A DNA stretch of 64,000 nt from Ruminococcus sp. (GTDB taxonomy: Bacteria > Bacillota > Clostridia > Oscillospirales > Acutalibacteraceae), in contig JAFRCW010000027.1 in assembly GCA_017404145.1 (NCBI GenBank), positions 1-64,000 on the forward strand, in the 5' to 3' direction. The position numbers and the translations under genes were made by a program. Positions within the stretch are counted from its first letter, which is position 1, and each line of letters starts with the position of its first letter. The notes beneath the pieces were generated by a model. It was given only the letters and a program-made list of their open reading frames with translations, searched no databases and had not been told where the DNA came from. Positions 33,095 to 42,029 of this stretch are shown in pieces.

Positions 33095-35440
33095 TTACTT
33101 AAGGTAGGTCTGGCCGGAAGGTCCGATCGCACCGGAGATGCCCTGGAAGCCGGAAGCGCAGCAGACATATACTCTCATATTGCCCGCGCCGATAGAACCG
33201 GTTGTAAGGGTGCCGCCGGAAACCTGCTTGACGTCGCCGGTAACTGCGTCGACATACTTACCGTCGGGAAGTCCCTTGAAGGTAGCGCCGCCGGAAACCG
33301 CGACACACGCCAGAGAATCCACACCGTCGCCGGTATAGCGTCTGATGTACGCCATATTGCCGGATACGTTAGAGCCGGATACAGTGTACTGACCTTTCTG
33401 GAGAGCGGGAATCGCTCTTCTGATCGCGTTGAGCTTCTGGATATGCTTCGCGAGCGGCTTGTTCAGCGTATCCGCGACCTTACCGGAAGCGGTATACTGG
33501 CTGAAATCGCTCGCGTTGACCGTTCCCTCGAGGTTGTCGCCGAAGTACGCGCGGCCTGTGGTGGACAGAGGAGCGTTGGGACCGACGTCGATGACGGAGC
33601 CCTTCTGGAACTCGATCTCGCCGCCGTAGTACAGACAAGGAATGCCGCGGAAGGTGAACATCAAATCAAGGTTCTCCGCCCAGGTCTGGGTGCCGCCGGT
33701 AAAGCGGTTCTGCTGACCTCTGTCGGGAGAATAGTCGTGAGACTCAACATAAACGACATTCCATGTAGAGTCGTTATAGTACTGGTCCTCAGCCTTCGCG
33801 ATGCCGAACGCGGAAGAAGCCTCGTCGAAGCACCAGTGCATCTGGAAGTCGATCGCGCCCATACCGGAAGCCTTGGAGTAGTCGGGCTTGTGGTAGGTGA
33901 TGCCGTTGAGGAAGGCGTTGTTGGAGGTGGGCTGACCCGAAGGCTTGTCATACTTGTTCCAATGATCCATCGTCAGGTCGATGTTGCTCTTGATGGAGGC
34001 AGCGTCGGTGCCGTGCTTCCACTTGCTTGTATAGGAAGTGTCGGGTTCTGCCCATGTATAGAACTGAACAGACTCGCCCGCGTGCTCTCTGTACCAAACC
34101 TGGCTGTAACGGCAGCAGATCTCGCCGAACATATAGAAGTTGTTGTTGCCGGCGTCCTTTGCCGCCTGGTTGAGCTGCTTGTTGTAGTTGACGTTCAGAG
34201 ACAGTCTCGGGATATGTCTGACGGTATCGACACGGAAGCCGTCAACGCCCATATCAAGATACTGCGAATACGCGTCTACGGTATATTTCGCTACCGCGTC
34301 GTTCTCGGTGTTGAGGTCGACGCAGTCGCCCGCGATCTGGCAGTACTTACTGGTATAGTCATCCCAGTTGAGGCTGGAGAAATAGCCGTTATGGAAGTAG
34401 TTGTTGGGGTTGGAAACGCTGTCGTAAGAAACATAGTCGGTGAAGCCCTGTGTCTGCTTCATCAGCTGGAGTCTCTTGTCATACTGGGTGCCGGGCTTGA
34501 GCGCGTAGTACTCCGCAGGAGTCTTGACGCCGCAGTAGTCGAGTAGGGTCTTGGTAGGAACCATCGTGGACTCCAGATCCGCCAGATCAGTGATCTTGGA
34601 ATATTTCTTCTCAAAGAGGTTGCACAGGTTGGTCTCGCCGAAGTTGCCGGTATGGTTGAATACGACGTCCTGAATGATCTTGATGCCCTTGTCGTGCGCG
34701 GCGGAGATCAGATCCTCATATGTCGCGCCGGCGCTCTCATAACGGGCGTCAACCTTCTTGAAGTTCAAGGCGTGGTAGCCGTGATAGTCATAGCCGGAGG
34801 CGTTCTCAACCACGGGAGTGATCCAGATCGCGGAGAAGCCTAGCGCCTTGATATAGTCGAGCTTATCGATCAGACCCTTAAAGTCGCCGCGCCACGCGGG
34901 GTCGGAGTCGGGGTTGCCCGCTTGACCGTCGTCCCAGCAGTGAACGTTGTTGGACTTATCGCCGTCATAGAAACGGGTAGTGATGACGAAATAGATAGAA
35001 TCCTCACGCATATCGACAGACTCATAGGAATCCGCCGCATCGGGGTTCTTGGTACGGGCTCTGCCGTTCTTAAACCACCACTCGCCTGTCGTGAGCGTGA
35101 ACTCATCGGAGAGCTGGTCGGAGAGCTTTAAGCCGCCGTTGGTCACCATCAGGTTGATCTTGGTGGTGTCGGTGAAGGTATAGGTATACCAGTTGCCGCC
35201 TGTCTGAGAGTTATCTTTGGTCATCTTGACGCCGGGATAGTTGGTCTCTTTGTTGGCGGGCAGAGCGTTCCAGAAATACAGATAAGGAACGCCGGATTCG
35301 GATTTGACATGAACAATGATACCGGAGGTCGCTTCCACCTCAGCGATATCCTGTTCTTCAGCGGTCGCTCGGATGGCAAAAACAGAAACGAGAACTGCTA
35401 AGCACATCAGCACAGCGAAAATTCTTGCGATTTTCTTCAT
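33095..35440 (-). CDS. Secreted GH13 alpha-amylase with N-terminal starch-binding module
   Basis: Extracellular endo-acting amylase of 781 residues. A signal peptide (about 1-27) is followed by a CBM26-like starch-binding module (about 42-128, with YLYFWNALP and aromatic residues) and the GH13 barrel. Catalytic regions are clear: I DVVFNH (258-263), II GFRVDTVRH with nucleophile D405, III FGEI with acid/base E440, IV VESHD with D569. Region IV has Glu-Ser where most amylases have Asp-Asn. A beta-sandwich C domain ends the protein; there is no dockerin. It starts 15 bases after a dockerin-bearing starch-binding protein, so the pair likely acts at the cell surface on starch. Confidence 0.93.
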   Translation of the reverse strand: MKKIARIFAVLMCLAVLVSVFAIRATAEEQDIAEVEATSGIIVHVKSESGVPYLYFWNALPANKETNYPGVKMTKDNSQTGGNWYTYTFTDTTKINLMVTNGGLKLSDQLSDEFTLTTGEWWFKNGRARTKNPDAADSYESVDMREDSIYFVITTRFYDGDKSNNVHCWDDGQAGNPDSDPAWRGDFKGLIDKLDYIKALGFSAIWITPVVENASGYDYHGYHALNFKKVDARYESAGATYEDLISAAHDKGIKIIQDVVFNHTGNFGETNLCNLFEKKYSKITDLADLESTMVPTKTLLDYCGVKTPAEYYALKPGTQYDKRLQLMKQTQGFTDYVSYDSVSNPNNYFHNGYFSSLNWDDYTSKYCQIAGDCVDLNTENDAVAKYTVDAYSQYLDMGVDGFRVDTVRHIPRLSLNVNYNKQLNQAAKDAGNNNFYMFGEICCRYSQVWYREHAGESVQFYTWAEPDTSYTSKWKHGTDAASIKSNIDLTMDHWNKYDKPSGQPTSNNAFLNGITYHKPDYSKASGMGAIDFQMHWCFDEASSAFGIAKAEDQYYNDSTWNVVYVESHDYSPDRGQQNRFTGGTQTWAENLDLMFTFRGIPCLYYGGEIEFQKGSVIDVGPNAPLSTTGRAYFGDNLEGTVNASDFSQYTASGKVADTLNKPLAKHIQKLNAIRRAIPALQKGQYTVSGSNVSGNMAYIRRYTGDGVDSLACVAVSGGATFKGLPDGKYVDAVTGDVKQVSGGTLTTGSIGAGNMRVYVCCASGFQGISGAIGPSGQTYLK

Positions 35441-35455
35441 GTTCTGTTTCCTCCT

Positions 35456-37441
35456 TTACCAGTTTACCGGAACATTAGCTAACTTCTTCTGGATGATTGT
35501 CGCATCAATAACGGAAACCACATTGTCGCCGTCGACGTCCGCGTTAGCCTTGTTGATCTTATCCTCGCCGTAGATACTTGCAAGGAACTTCTGAATGGTT
35601 GTCGCGTCGATAACCGAAAGCACACCGTCCTTATCGGCGTCGCCCTTCATCGTAAAGCCGGAAGAGGAGGTGGGCGTCTCGGGAGGCAGCGTCTGATCCT
35701 GCGGATCGGAAGGATTGGTCACACTGCTTAATACAAACGCTCTCGAGACATCTTGGTTGTCGGAGCCCTGCACCGTCAGGACAACGGTATAGTTGCCCAG
35801 CGCGGAAGGCGTAAAGCTGTAGGATGTGTTGCGGGTATAATACGGTGTGTTGATCGTATTGCCCGAAGGATCGGTAATCGTGTACTTATAGAAGAGCAGC
35901 TTGGTGCCGGTGAAGCCGCCGCCCGCGGCAGCCTGAAGATTGCACGCATCGCCCTTCTTGATCTGTCCCGAAGAGGGAGTCAAGCTCTTGATATAGGGAG
36001 CGATGGAGGAAGCGCCGTCCGTGATCGAATACTGCGCGGAACGTGTGTTGGTGTTTCCCTTCGCGTCCTTAAAATCATAGGTAAGAGTATAAGTACCCGT
36101 TACCGTGGGAGTCCAAAGCGCATAGTTCTTTGTGGAAAAATTGGAAAGCGTCGTCACCGCGCCGGTGGTGTTGTTCTTCACGGAGAACTTGTAGTAGACG
36201 GTTCCCTGACCGGTAGCTTCCGCCGAGAGGGTGATCGCTACACCGTTATACTGAGGAGACTCCACATCGGTCTTAAAGGAGGTCACCTGCAAGGGAGAGG
36301 TGTCATAGATCGACCATTCGTTGGTAGCGTTGTTGTAGATATATCCCGCGCCGGGATAGGTCATATCGCCGGTCTGCGTCTGGGCAGAGCCGATGTTGAA
36401 GATGATGTTCTGCCAGCTGCCGGTCACTTCATAGGACCAGATATCGCCGGAGACTTTTGTCATCTGAATGCCGGGCCACTGGGCGTTACTGGACGAACTG
36501 CCGGTCCACATATAGGCGTAGACAGAGCCCCAGCCGGCTTCGTTCTTGCAGTATACCATATTCTTTCCCGAAGGAGGATTGGTAGGATTCACGGGAGGGT
36601 TAGTGGGGTTGACCGGAGGATCGGTCGGAGTGACGGGAGTATCGCCGTAGACGCTCCACTGACCTGTGCTGTAGGTGTAGAGATATCCCGCGCCGGGATA
36701 GGTCAGATCAGTGGTCTGAGCGGCTTCGCTGCCCATGTTGAAGATGATATTCGACCAGCTTCCCGTTACCTCATATTTCCAGATATTGCCCGAAACCTTG
36801 GTCATCGCCTGACCGGGCCATTCGGCGTTTTTGCTTTCGCCGTTCCACATATAAACGTGAGGCGTTGTCCAGCCGGGATCATTCTGGAAATACACCGTAC
36901 CCTGAGAAACGGGAGGGTCGGTAGGATTGACCGGCGGATTGGTGGGATTCACGGGAGCATCGGAGCCCGCCTTCACCGCGTTGAGTCCCGAAGACTGAGA
37001 GGTGAAGTAGATTCTGACGGAATCCTTGTTGGGATTCCAGAGGTGCATACAGCTGTATCCGCGGTAGTTGCCCGCCGAGAGATAGTAGCTGCCCGAATTG
37101 GCGACAGAGCTGATCGCAATACTCTTATAGGCAGAGCCGCCCTGACTGCTGACCGAGGATACGAAGAAGCAGTAGTCGCCCGCGCCGAAAGAGGTAATAT
37201 CGATGTAATAATAGCCCTTGCCGCTGTCGTAAGTGAAAGCGCCTGTCGGTCCCGACATAGAACCGAAATCAGGATCATTGGTGTTCAGTCCGTAAAGATA
37301 GAAGCTATCCGCGCCGACAGGGGCAATCTCTTCCTTCTCCTGCGCGTTCGCCGCAAAAGCGCAGAGGCAGAACGACATCAAGATAGAAAGCGTCAGCGTA
37401 ACAGCTACGACGATCTTCATGGACATCTTTGAAGTTCGCAA
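35456..37441 (-). CDS. Secreted starch-binding protein: 2 CBM26-like modules plus dockerin
   Basis: A 661-residue non-catalytic protein. Order: signal peptide (1-31); an aromatic, Ser/Gly-rich domain I do not recognise (about 44-160); a Pro/Thr linker; CBM26-like module 1 (182-266); linker; module 2 (294-380), both with YMW, WPG and TYPGAGY motifs; two Ig/triple-Tyr-like domains (about 384-575); a C-terminal type I dockerin (about 597-660) with two GDxDxDGxLSVIDATxIQK repeats. It should dock to a cohesin and hold starch for enzymes, like amylosome proteins of Ruminococcus bromii. The start is TTG (37439-37441) with AGGAGG seven bases upstream. The gene precedes the amylase in one operon. Confidence 0.9.
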   Translation of the reverse strand: MRTSKMSMKIVVAVTLTLSILMSFCLCAFAANAQEKEEIAPVGADSFYLYGLNTNDPDFGSMSGPTGAFTYDSGKGYYYIDITSFGAGDYCFFVSSVSSQGGSAYKSIAISSVANSGSYYLSAGNYRGYSCMHLWNPNKDSVRIYFTSQSSGLNAVKAGSDAPVNPTNPPVNPTDPPVSQGTVYFQNDPGWTTPHVYMWNGESKNAEWPGQAMTKVSGNIWKYEVTGSWSNIIFNMGSEAAQTTDLTYPGAGYLYTYSTGQWSVYGDTPVTPTDPPVNPTNPPVNPTNPPSGKNMVYCKNEAGWGSVYAYMWTGSSSSNAQWPGIQMTKVSGDIWSYEVTGSWQNIIFNIGSAQTQTGDMTYPGAGYIYNNATNEWSIYDTSPLQVTSFKTDVESPQYNGVAITLSAEATGQGTVYYKFSVKNNTTGAVTTLSNFSTKNYALWTPTVTGTYTLTYDFKDAKGNTNTRSAQYSITDGASSIAPYIKSLTPSSGQIKKGDACNLQAAAGGGFTGTKLLFYKYTITDPSGNTINTPYYTRNTSYSFTPSALGNYTVVLTVQGSDNQDVSRAFVLSSVTNPSDPQDQTLPPETPTSSSGFTMKGDADKDGVLSVIDATTIQKFLASIYGEDKINKANADVDGDNVVSVIDATIIQKKLANVPVNW

Positions 37442-37478
37442 AATGTTTCCTCCTTTTTTCGCAAATTTACTCAGATAT

Positions 37479-37484
37479 ATTATA
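37479..37484 (-). promoter_or_regulatory. Possible -10 element of the starch operon
   Basis: TATAAT on the minus strand 38 bases before the TTG start, in AT-rich DNA. No good -35 hexamer lies at the right distance, which may mean an activator is needed. Confidence 0.4.
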
Positions 37485-37608
37485 CAAAAATTACAACAAT
37501 TTAATATTCTATCAAAGAATTAAAATCCAACAATCTTTCTTTTGCTTTCCTGTCAATAATACACAAATAATAGGAATTAGACGGATAAAAAATCTCCATA
37601 CATCAAAA

Positions 37609-37631
37609 AACGCCCACAACCTGTGAGCGTT
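37609..37631 (-). terminator. Terminator after rarA
   Basis: Minus-strand AACGCTCACA-GGT-TGTGGGCGTT followed by TTTTG. Confidence 0.8.
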
Positions 37632-37677
37632 ATAATAAATAAGAAATAAGAACGAAGAAATAAGAACCGAATATCAA

Positions 37678-38946
37678 CTACAGATTCCCTTTGATTTTCT
37701 CCCAGTAGGCTTTGAACGCCTGCTCGGTCTTGTTCTCACCGAACTCATAGTAATGATGGTCCTTGATATCATCCGGCAGATACTGCTGATAGGTCCAGTG
37801 ATAAGGGAACATATGGGGATAAAGATAGTTCTGCCCCTTTTCTTCTCTCTCTTCGCCGTCAAAGTGCTTATTCTGCAGCTGTCTGGGAACCGTCTGTCCG
37901 AGACCCTGCCGCACATCCTGCTGCGCCTTGGTGATCGCGCTCTCTCCCGAGTTGGACTTCGGCGCAAGGCATACCATGATCACTGCGTCAGCAAGCGGGA
38001 TCCGCGCCTCGGGAAAGCCCACCTGCATCGCGATATCCACACAGGACTTCACGATCGGCAGGATCTGGGGATAAGCGAGCCCGACATCCTCTGCGGCGCA
38101 GACGACCAAACGCCGGCAAGCGGAGATCAGATCGCCCGACTCCACCAACCGCGCGAGATAAAACAGCGCCGCGTCCACATCGGAACCGCGCATACTCTTC
38201 TGGTATGCGGAGATCACATCATAGTGGCTGTCGCCGTCTTTATCATACCGCGCTCCCGAACGCTGGGTCAGCGACTTCGCGAGCTCGACGTCCACAGCAA
38301 TACGGTCATCTTTCACTTCACCCGCGACCGCACACAGCTCGACAGAGTTGAGCGCCTTTCTGACGTCGCCGCCGCAGGAACGGGAGATGTGACGGATCGC
38401 GTCATCCGAAAAACACAGTTCTTTTTCATAATCTTCGCCGAGGATCATGATCGCTCTTTTGACCGCTTTTTCGACCTCATCGGGCTCGACCGGCTTGAAC
38501 TCAAACACCGTCGAGCGGGAAAGGATAGCGTTATAGATATAAAAATACGGATTCTCGGTGGTGGAAGCGATCAGGGTAATCGAACCGTTCTCGATGAATT
38601 CGAGAAGCGTTTGCTGCTGCTTTTTGTTGAGATACTGGATCTCGTCAAGATACAGCAGCACACCGTTAAGCCCTTCAAAGGTATTCAGAGAACTGACGAT
38701 CTCTTTGATGTCAGCGGTCGAAGCGGTGGTGCCGTTGAGCTTTTTAAAGGTGCGGTTGGTCTTTTTCGCGATATAGGACGCGAGGGTGGTCTTCCCTACT
38801 CCCGACGGACCGTAAAATATTAAGTTGGGAATGCTGCCGCTCTCGATAATACGGCGCAGAGGCTTGCCCTCAGAGAGCAAATCCTTCTGCCCGACGATAT
38901 CGTCCAGCGACTGCGGTCTTAACCTGTCGGCAAGGGGAGTGTTCAT
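37678..38946 (-). CDS. rarA: Replication-associated recombination protein A
   Basis: AAA+ ATPase of the RarA/MgsA/WRNIP1 family that acts at stalled replication forks and single-strand gaps. Walker A is GPSGVGKT at residues 46-53, Walker B is LLYLDEIQ near residue 100, the arginine-finger segment is AILSRSTVFEF, and the C-terminal tetramerisation domain contains RGSDVDAALFYLARL and the NPYxxPHxFP-like YLYPHMFPYHWT motif. It has 422 residues. GGAGG precedes the ATG. It is monocistronic, with its own terminator and a repeat-filled upstream spacer. Confidence 0.95.
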   Translation of the reverse strand: MNTPLADRLRPQSLDDIVGQKDLLSEGKPLRRIIESGSIPNLIFYGPSGVGKTTLASYIAKKTNRTFKKLNGTTASTADIKEIVSSLNTFEGLNGVLLYLDEIQYLNKKQQQTLLEFIENGSITLIASTTENPYFYIYNAILSRSTVFEFKPVEPDEVEKAVKRAIMILGEDYEKELCFSDDAIRHISRSCGGDVRKALNSVELCAVAGEVKDDRIAVDVELAKSLTQRSGARYDKDGDSHYDVISAYQKSMRGSDVDAALFYLARLVESGDLISACRRLVVCAAEDVGLAYPQILPIVKSCVDIAMQVGFPEARIPLADAVIMVCLAPKSNSGESAITKAQQDVRQGLGQTVPRQLQNKHFDGEEREEKGQNYLYPHMFPYHWTYQQYLPDDIKDHHYYEFGENKTEQAFKAYWEKIKGNL

Positions 38947-38970
38947 ATGTTTCCTCCGATAAAAAATGTA

Positions 38971-39177
38971 GTCATCGCAAGGGGTTCAGCCCGTGGCAAT
39001 CCCAAAAATCCGGGTTGTTAGTTCCCGGTTGTCAGTTATTGGTTATGACGATTGTGAAGCTCCATTTTCAATCAATCGTGCAAAGCACCCAATCAACTGA
39101 TAACTGAGAACCAGAAACCGGGAACAAAATGAATGGCAAGGGGATTCTCACGGTCGCTTACGCTCCCTCAGAATGAC
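38971..39177. repeat. CATTCTGAGGG-family element interrupted by another repeat
   Basis: The ends (GTCATCGCAAGGGGTTCAGC at the left; CGCTCCCTCAGAATGAC at the right) belong to the family at 85-231 and 62819-62916. The middle (about 39009-39123) is a different repeat of the GTTGTTAGTTCCCGG/CCGGGAAC type with inverted arms AGTTATTGGTT and CCAATCAACTGATAACT. One repeat therefore sits inside the other. Confidence 0.6.
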
Positions 39178-39213
39178 TACTTTCCATGAGGGCGAATGGT
39201 CGCCCCTATAATC

Positions 39214-40467
39214 TTACTGATACAGCGGGTATTTCTCACACAGAGCCGCTACCTTGCTGTTGACGGTCTCTTTGTTGCCCTCGAAGTCTTTGATCACCAG
39301 AGAAATACACTCGGCGATGACGTCCATATCCTCAACGTTCAGACCTCTGGTAGTGACCGCGGCAGTGCCGATACGGATACCGGAGGTAACAAAGGGAGAC
39401 AGCGGCTCATTGGGGATGGTGTTCTTGTTGACGGTGATGTGTACCTCGTCCAGCATATGCTCGAGATCCTTGCCGGTCACGCCTTCATTTCTGAGATCCA
39501 TCAGCATCACGTGGTTATCGGTGCCGCCGGAAACCAGCGTATGACCGCGCTTGACAAGCCCGTCTGCGAGCGCCTTGCAGTTCTTTACGATGTTTTCTGC
39601 GTAGGTCTTGAACTCGGGACTCATCGCCTCCTTGAAGCATACCGCCTTGGACGCGATAATGTGCATCAGAGGACCGCCCTGCATACCGGGAAACGCCGCC
39701 TTGTCGATCGCCTTGGCGTACTCTTCCTTACAGAGGATCATACCGCCGCGGGGACCTCTTAACGTCTTATGGGTCGTGGTGGTAACAAAGTCGGAATAAG
39801 GCACGGGACTCTCGTGAACGCCGCCCGCAACCAAACCGGCGATATGCGCCATATCCACCATCAGATACGCGCCGACCTCGTCGCAGATCTCACGGAACTT
39901 CTTGAAGTCGATCGCTCTGGGATACGCGGAAGCGCCGGCGACGATCATCTTCGGCTTACACTCTTTCGCGATCTCAAGGACCTTATCGTAGTCGATCCTG
40001 TGGGTGACGGGATCAACGCCGTATGATACGAAGTTAAAATACTTTCCCGAAAGGTTTACGGGAGAACCGTGGGTCAGATGTCCGCCTTCGGAAAGCGACA
40101 TACCCATCACGGTATCGCCGGGCTGCAGCATCGCGAAATAGACGATCTGGTTCGCCTGAGAACCGGAATGAGGCTGGACGTTCGCGTGCTCCGCGCCAAA
40201 CAGCTCACACGCTCTGTCGCGCGCGATATTCTCCGCGATATCTACCGCGAAGCATCCGCCGTAGTAACGTTTGGAGGGATAACCCTCGGCGTACTTGTTG
40301 GTCAGGATACTGCCCATCGCCGCCATCACAGCGGGAGAAACGATGTTCTCCGACGCGATCAGCTCCAGATTCTGCTGCTGACGGGAAAGCTCCAGCGCCA
40401 TCGCGCTGCCGATCTCCTCATCGTAATTTTTGACAAACCCTATGGAATCCATCAAATCTTTGTACAT
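39214..40467 (-). CDS. glyA: Serine hydroxymethyltransferase
   Basis: PLP enzyme interconverting serine and glycine while loading one-carbon units on tetrahydrofolate. Motifs include [26 protein letters not shown], the PLP lysine in [16 protein letters not shown] (near residue 227) and [13 protein letters not shown]. It has 417 residues, normal length. GGAGG lies before the ATG. It follows dusB by 38 bases on the same strand, so co-transcription is likely. No glycine riboswitch is seen in that short gap. Confidence 0.97.
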   Translation of the reverse strand: MYKDLMDSIGFVKNYDEEIGSAMALELSRQQQNLELIASENIVSPAVMAAMGSILTNKYAEGYPSKRYYGGCFAVDIAENIARDRACELFGAEHANVQPHSGSQANQIVYFAMLQPGDTVMGMSLSEGGHLTHGSPVNLSGKYFNFVSYGVDPVTHRIDYDKVLEIAKECKPKMIVAGASAYPRAIDFKKFREICDEVGAYLMVDMAHIAGLVAGGVHESPVPYSDFVTTTTHKTLRGPRGGMILCKEEYAKAIDKAAFPGMQGGPLMHIIASKAVCFKEAMSPEFKTYAENIVKNCKALADGLVKRGHTLVSGGTDNHVMLMDLRNEGVTGKDLEHMLDEVHITVNKNTIPNEPLSPFVTSGIRIGTAAVTTRGLNVEDMDVIAECISLVIKDFEGNKETVNSKVAALCEKYPLYQ

Positions 40468-40505
40468 AATAATACCTCCGTTTTCCCTTTGCTGAATCGT
40501 AAGAC

Positions 40506-41462
40506 TCAGCCTTTTATCAATTGGATCAACCCTTTGAGATCATCTAAGGTCTCCATTGAAAATGCTTTATTTCTGAGCTTCGCGGCATTTTTGAACCCTT
40601 TGAGATAATACGCCGCGTGCTTTCTCGCTTCTCTCATACCTACCCTCTCGCCCTTGAGCTGAACCAGTCGTCCGATATGTTCGAGCAGGATACCGCACTT
40701 TTCGTCGATATCGGGAGGAGGAAGAATAATTCCTTTTTTTAAATATAAATTGATTTCTCTGAAAATCCACGGGTTGCCTAAGGCGCCTCTGCCGACCATA
40801 ATATGATCACAGCCCGTGTATTCATAAACAAACTTTGCGCTTTCTGCGCTGACGATATCGCCGTTAGCGATCACCGGGATCGAGACCGCGTTTTTGACGT
40901 CTCTGATGATATCGTAGTTGACGGGAGGAGCGTAGAACTGATTCCGCGTTCTGCCGTGTACCGTCACCGCCGCCGCGCCGTTTTCCTCAGCGATCTGCGC
41001 GATCTCCACCGCGTTGAGATGTTCTTCGTCAAAGCCTGACCGGATCTTCACGGTCACGGGAATTTCCACAGCGTTCGCCACCGCTTTGATGATCTCGCCG
41101 CACAGCGCGGGCTGTTTCATCAGCGCGGCGCCGGAGCCGCCTCCCGCGATCTTCGGCGCGGGACATCCCATATTGATGTCGATCACCTCGGGACGATATT
41201 GCAGAGCAAATCTCGCCGCGTTCGCCATCACCTCAGGCTCCGTTCCAAACAGCTGTACCGCGCAGGGACGCTCGCTTTCTCCGATCTCCATCAGCTCGGC
41301 GGATTTTTTCGAGCTGTAGGAAATCCCCTTGGAAGAGACCATCTCCGAAACGCAGTAGGACGCGCCGAAACGCATACAAAGCTCTCGAAACGCTCTGTCG
41401 GCTACTCCCGCCATCGGAGCGAGAGCGGCATAGCCGCTGATCGTTACATTACCGATCTTCAT
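40506..41462 (-). CDS. dusB: tRNA-dihydrouridine synthase B
   Basis: FMN enzyme reducing uridines in the tRNA D loop. The 318 residues show the TIM-barrel Dus pattern: [15 protein letters not shown] at the N terminus, the catalytic cysteine in [30 protein letters not shown], and [12 protein letters not shown] with the phosphate-binding GRGALGNPW. The C-terminal helical domain carries [11 protein letters not shown]. It starts eight bases after the small acidic membrane protein gene, with AGGA as a modest ribosome site, and is followed by glyA. Confidence 0.95.
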   Translation of the reverse strand: MKIGNVTISGYAALAPMAGVADRAFRELCMRFGASYCVSEMVSSKGISYSSKKSAELMEIGESERPCAVQLFGTEPEVMANAARFALQYRPEVIDINMGCPAPKIAGGGSGAALMKQPALCGEIIKAVANAVEIPVTVKIRSGFDEEHLNAVEIAQIAEENGAAAVTVHGRTRNQFYAPPVNYDIIRDVKNAVSIPVIANGDIVSAESAKFVYEYTGCDHIMVGRGALGNPWIFREINLYLKKGIILPPPDIDEKCGILLEHIGRLVQLKGERVGMREARKHAAYYLKGFKNAAKLRNKAFSMETLDDLKGLIQLIKG

Positions 41463-41470
41463 CGCTTGTC

Positions 41471-41938
41471 CTAGCGTTTGCCGCTTCTGGTACGCTTAGA
41501 AACCATTACGCCGACGATCAGCGCGATACCGACCGCTACGCACAGCCAGGCAATCACGCCGCCCAAAAGCGAGGTATCGGAAACCTCCACGTCGGGCAGA
41601 GGGATCTCGGTCGCGAGGATAACCTCCTGCTGAGAGACCTCCGGCAGCTCATTGAGATGCTCCGGCTCGGTGTAGGTTGAAATCGCCGCAACCTCTTCGG
41701 TTTCTTCCTCCTGCGGCTGTTCGGGCTCGTCCGCGGGAGCGTCGGTCACTTCTTCTATGTAAGGCGCTTCGGTCTGGATTTCTTCTTCCTGCTGTGACAC
41801 GACAGGCTCGTCCCCGCCGGAAACCTCCTCTTCTCCCCCTTCGCCTGTCGCAAAGGCAGAGAAAGACAGCAGAGCAAACGCAAACAAAAGCGTCAACAGC
41901 AAGGATATGATCTTGAAAGTCGTTTTCCGATGTTTCAT
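41471..41938 (-). CDS. Small acidic secreted/membrane protein, unknown
   Basis: A 155-residue protein I do not recognise. It has a signal peptide (about residues 7-29, ending FAT), a middle region very rich in Glu, Pro and Val with no cysteine (about 30-115), one membrane helix (about 122-145, LLGGVIAWLCVAVGIALIVG) and a short basic tail (KRTRSGKR). This is a sort of single-pass outer-face acidic stalk. GGAGGG lies before the ATG at 41938. It is placed directly before dusB, eight bases apart; the earlier in-frame ATG is charged and has no ribosome site. Confidence 0.72.
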   Translation of the reverse strand: MKHRKTTFKIISLLLTLLFAFALLSFSAFATGEGGEEEVSGGDEPVVSQQEEEIQTEAPYIEEVTDAPADEPEQPQEEETEEVAAISTYTEPEHLNELPEVSQQEVILATEIPLPDVEVSDTSLLGGVIAWLCVAVGIALIVGVMVSKRTRSGKR

Positions 41939-42029
41939 CAAAAAATCCCTCCACCGCTGATCGCGGTCTCCCTTTCTCAAGCGGAAAAGGAGGTTAAAAT
42001 GACAGTATTTCGTTTATTATAACAAATAA

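Noticed and set aside
33443..34546. 367-codon plus-strand frame opposite the amylase
   Set aside because: Shadow of a clear GH13 gene.
35753..37432. 559-codon plus-strand frame opposite the starch-binding protein
   Set aside because: Antisense of the repetitive, Gly/Thr-rich CBM gene; composition is unnatural (Arg/Gly/Ile-rich) and no signal or domain is visible.
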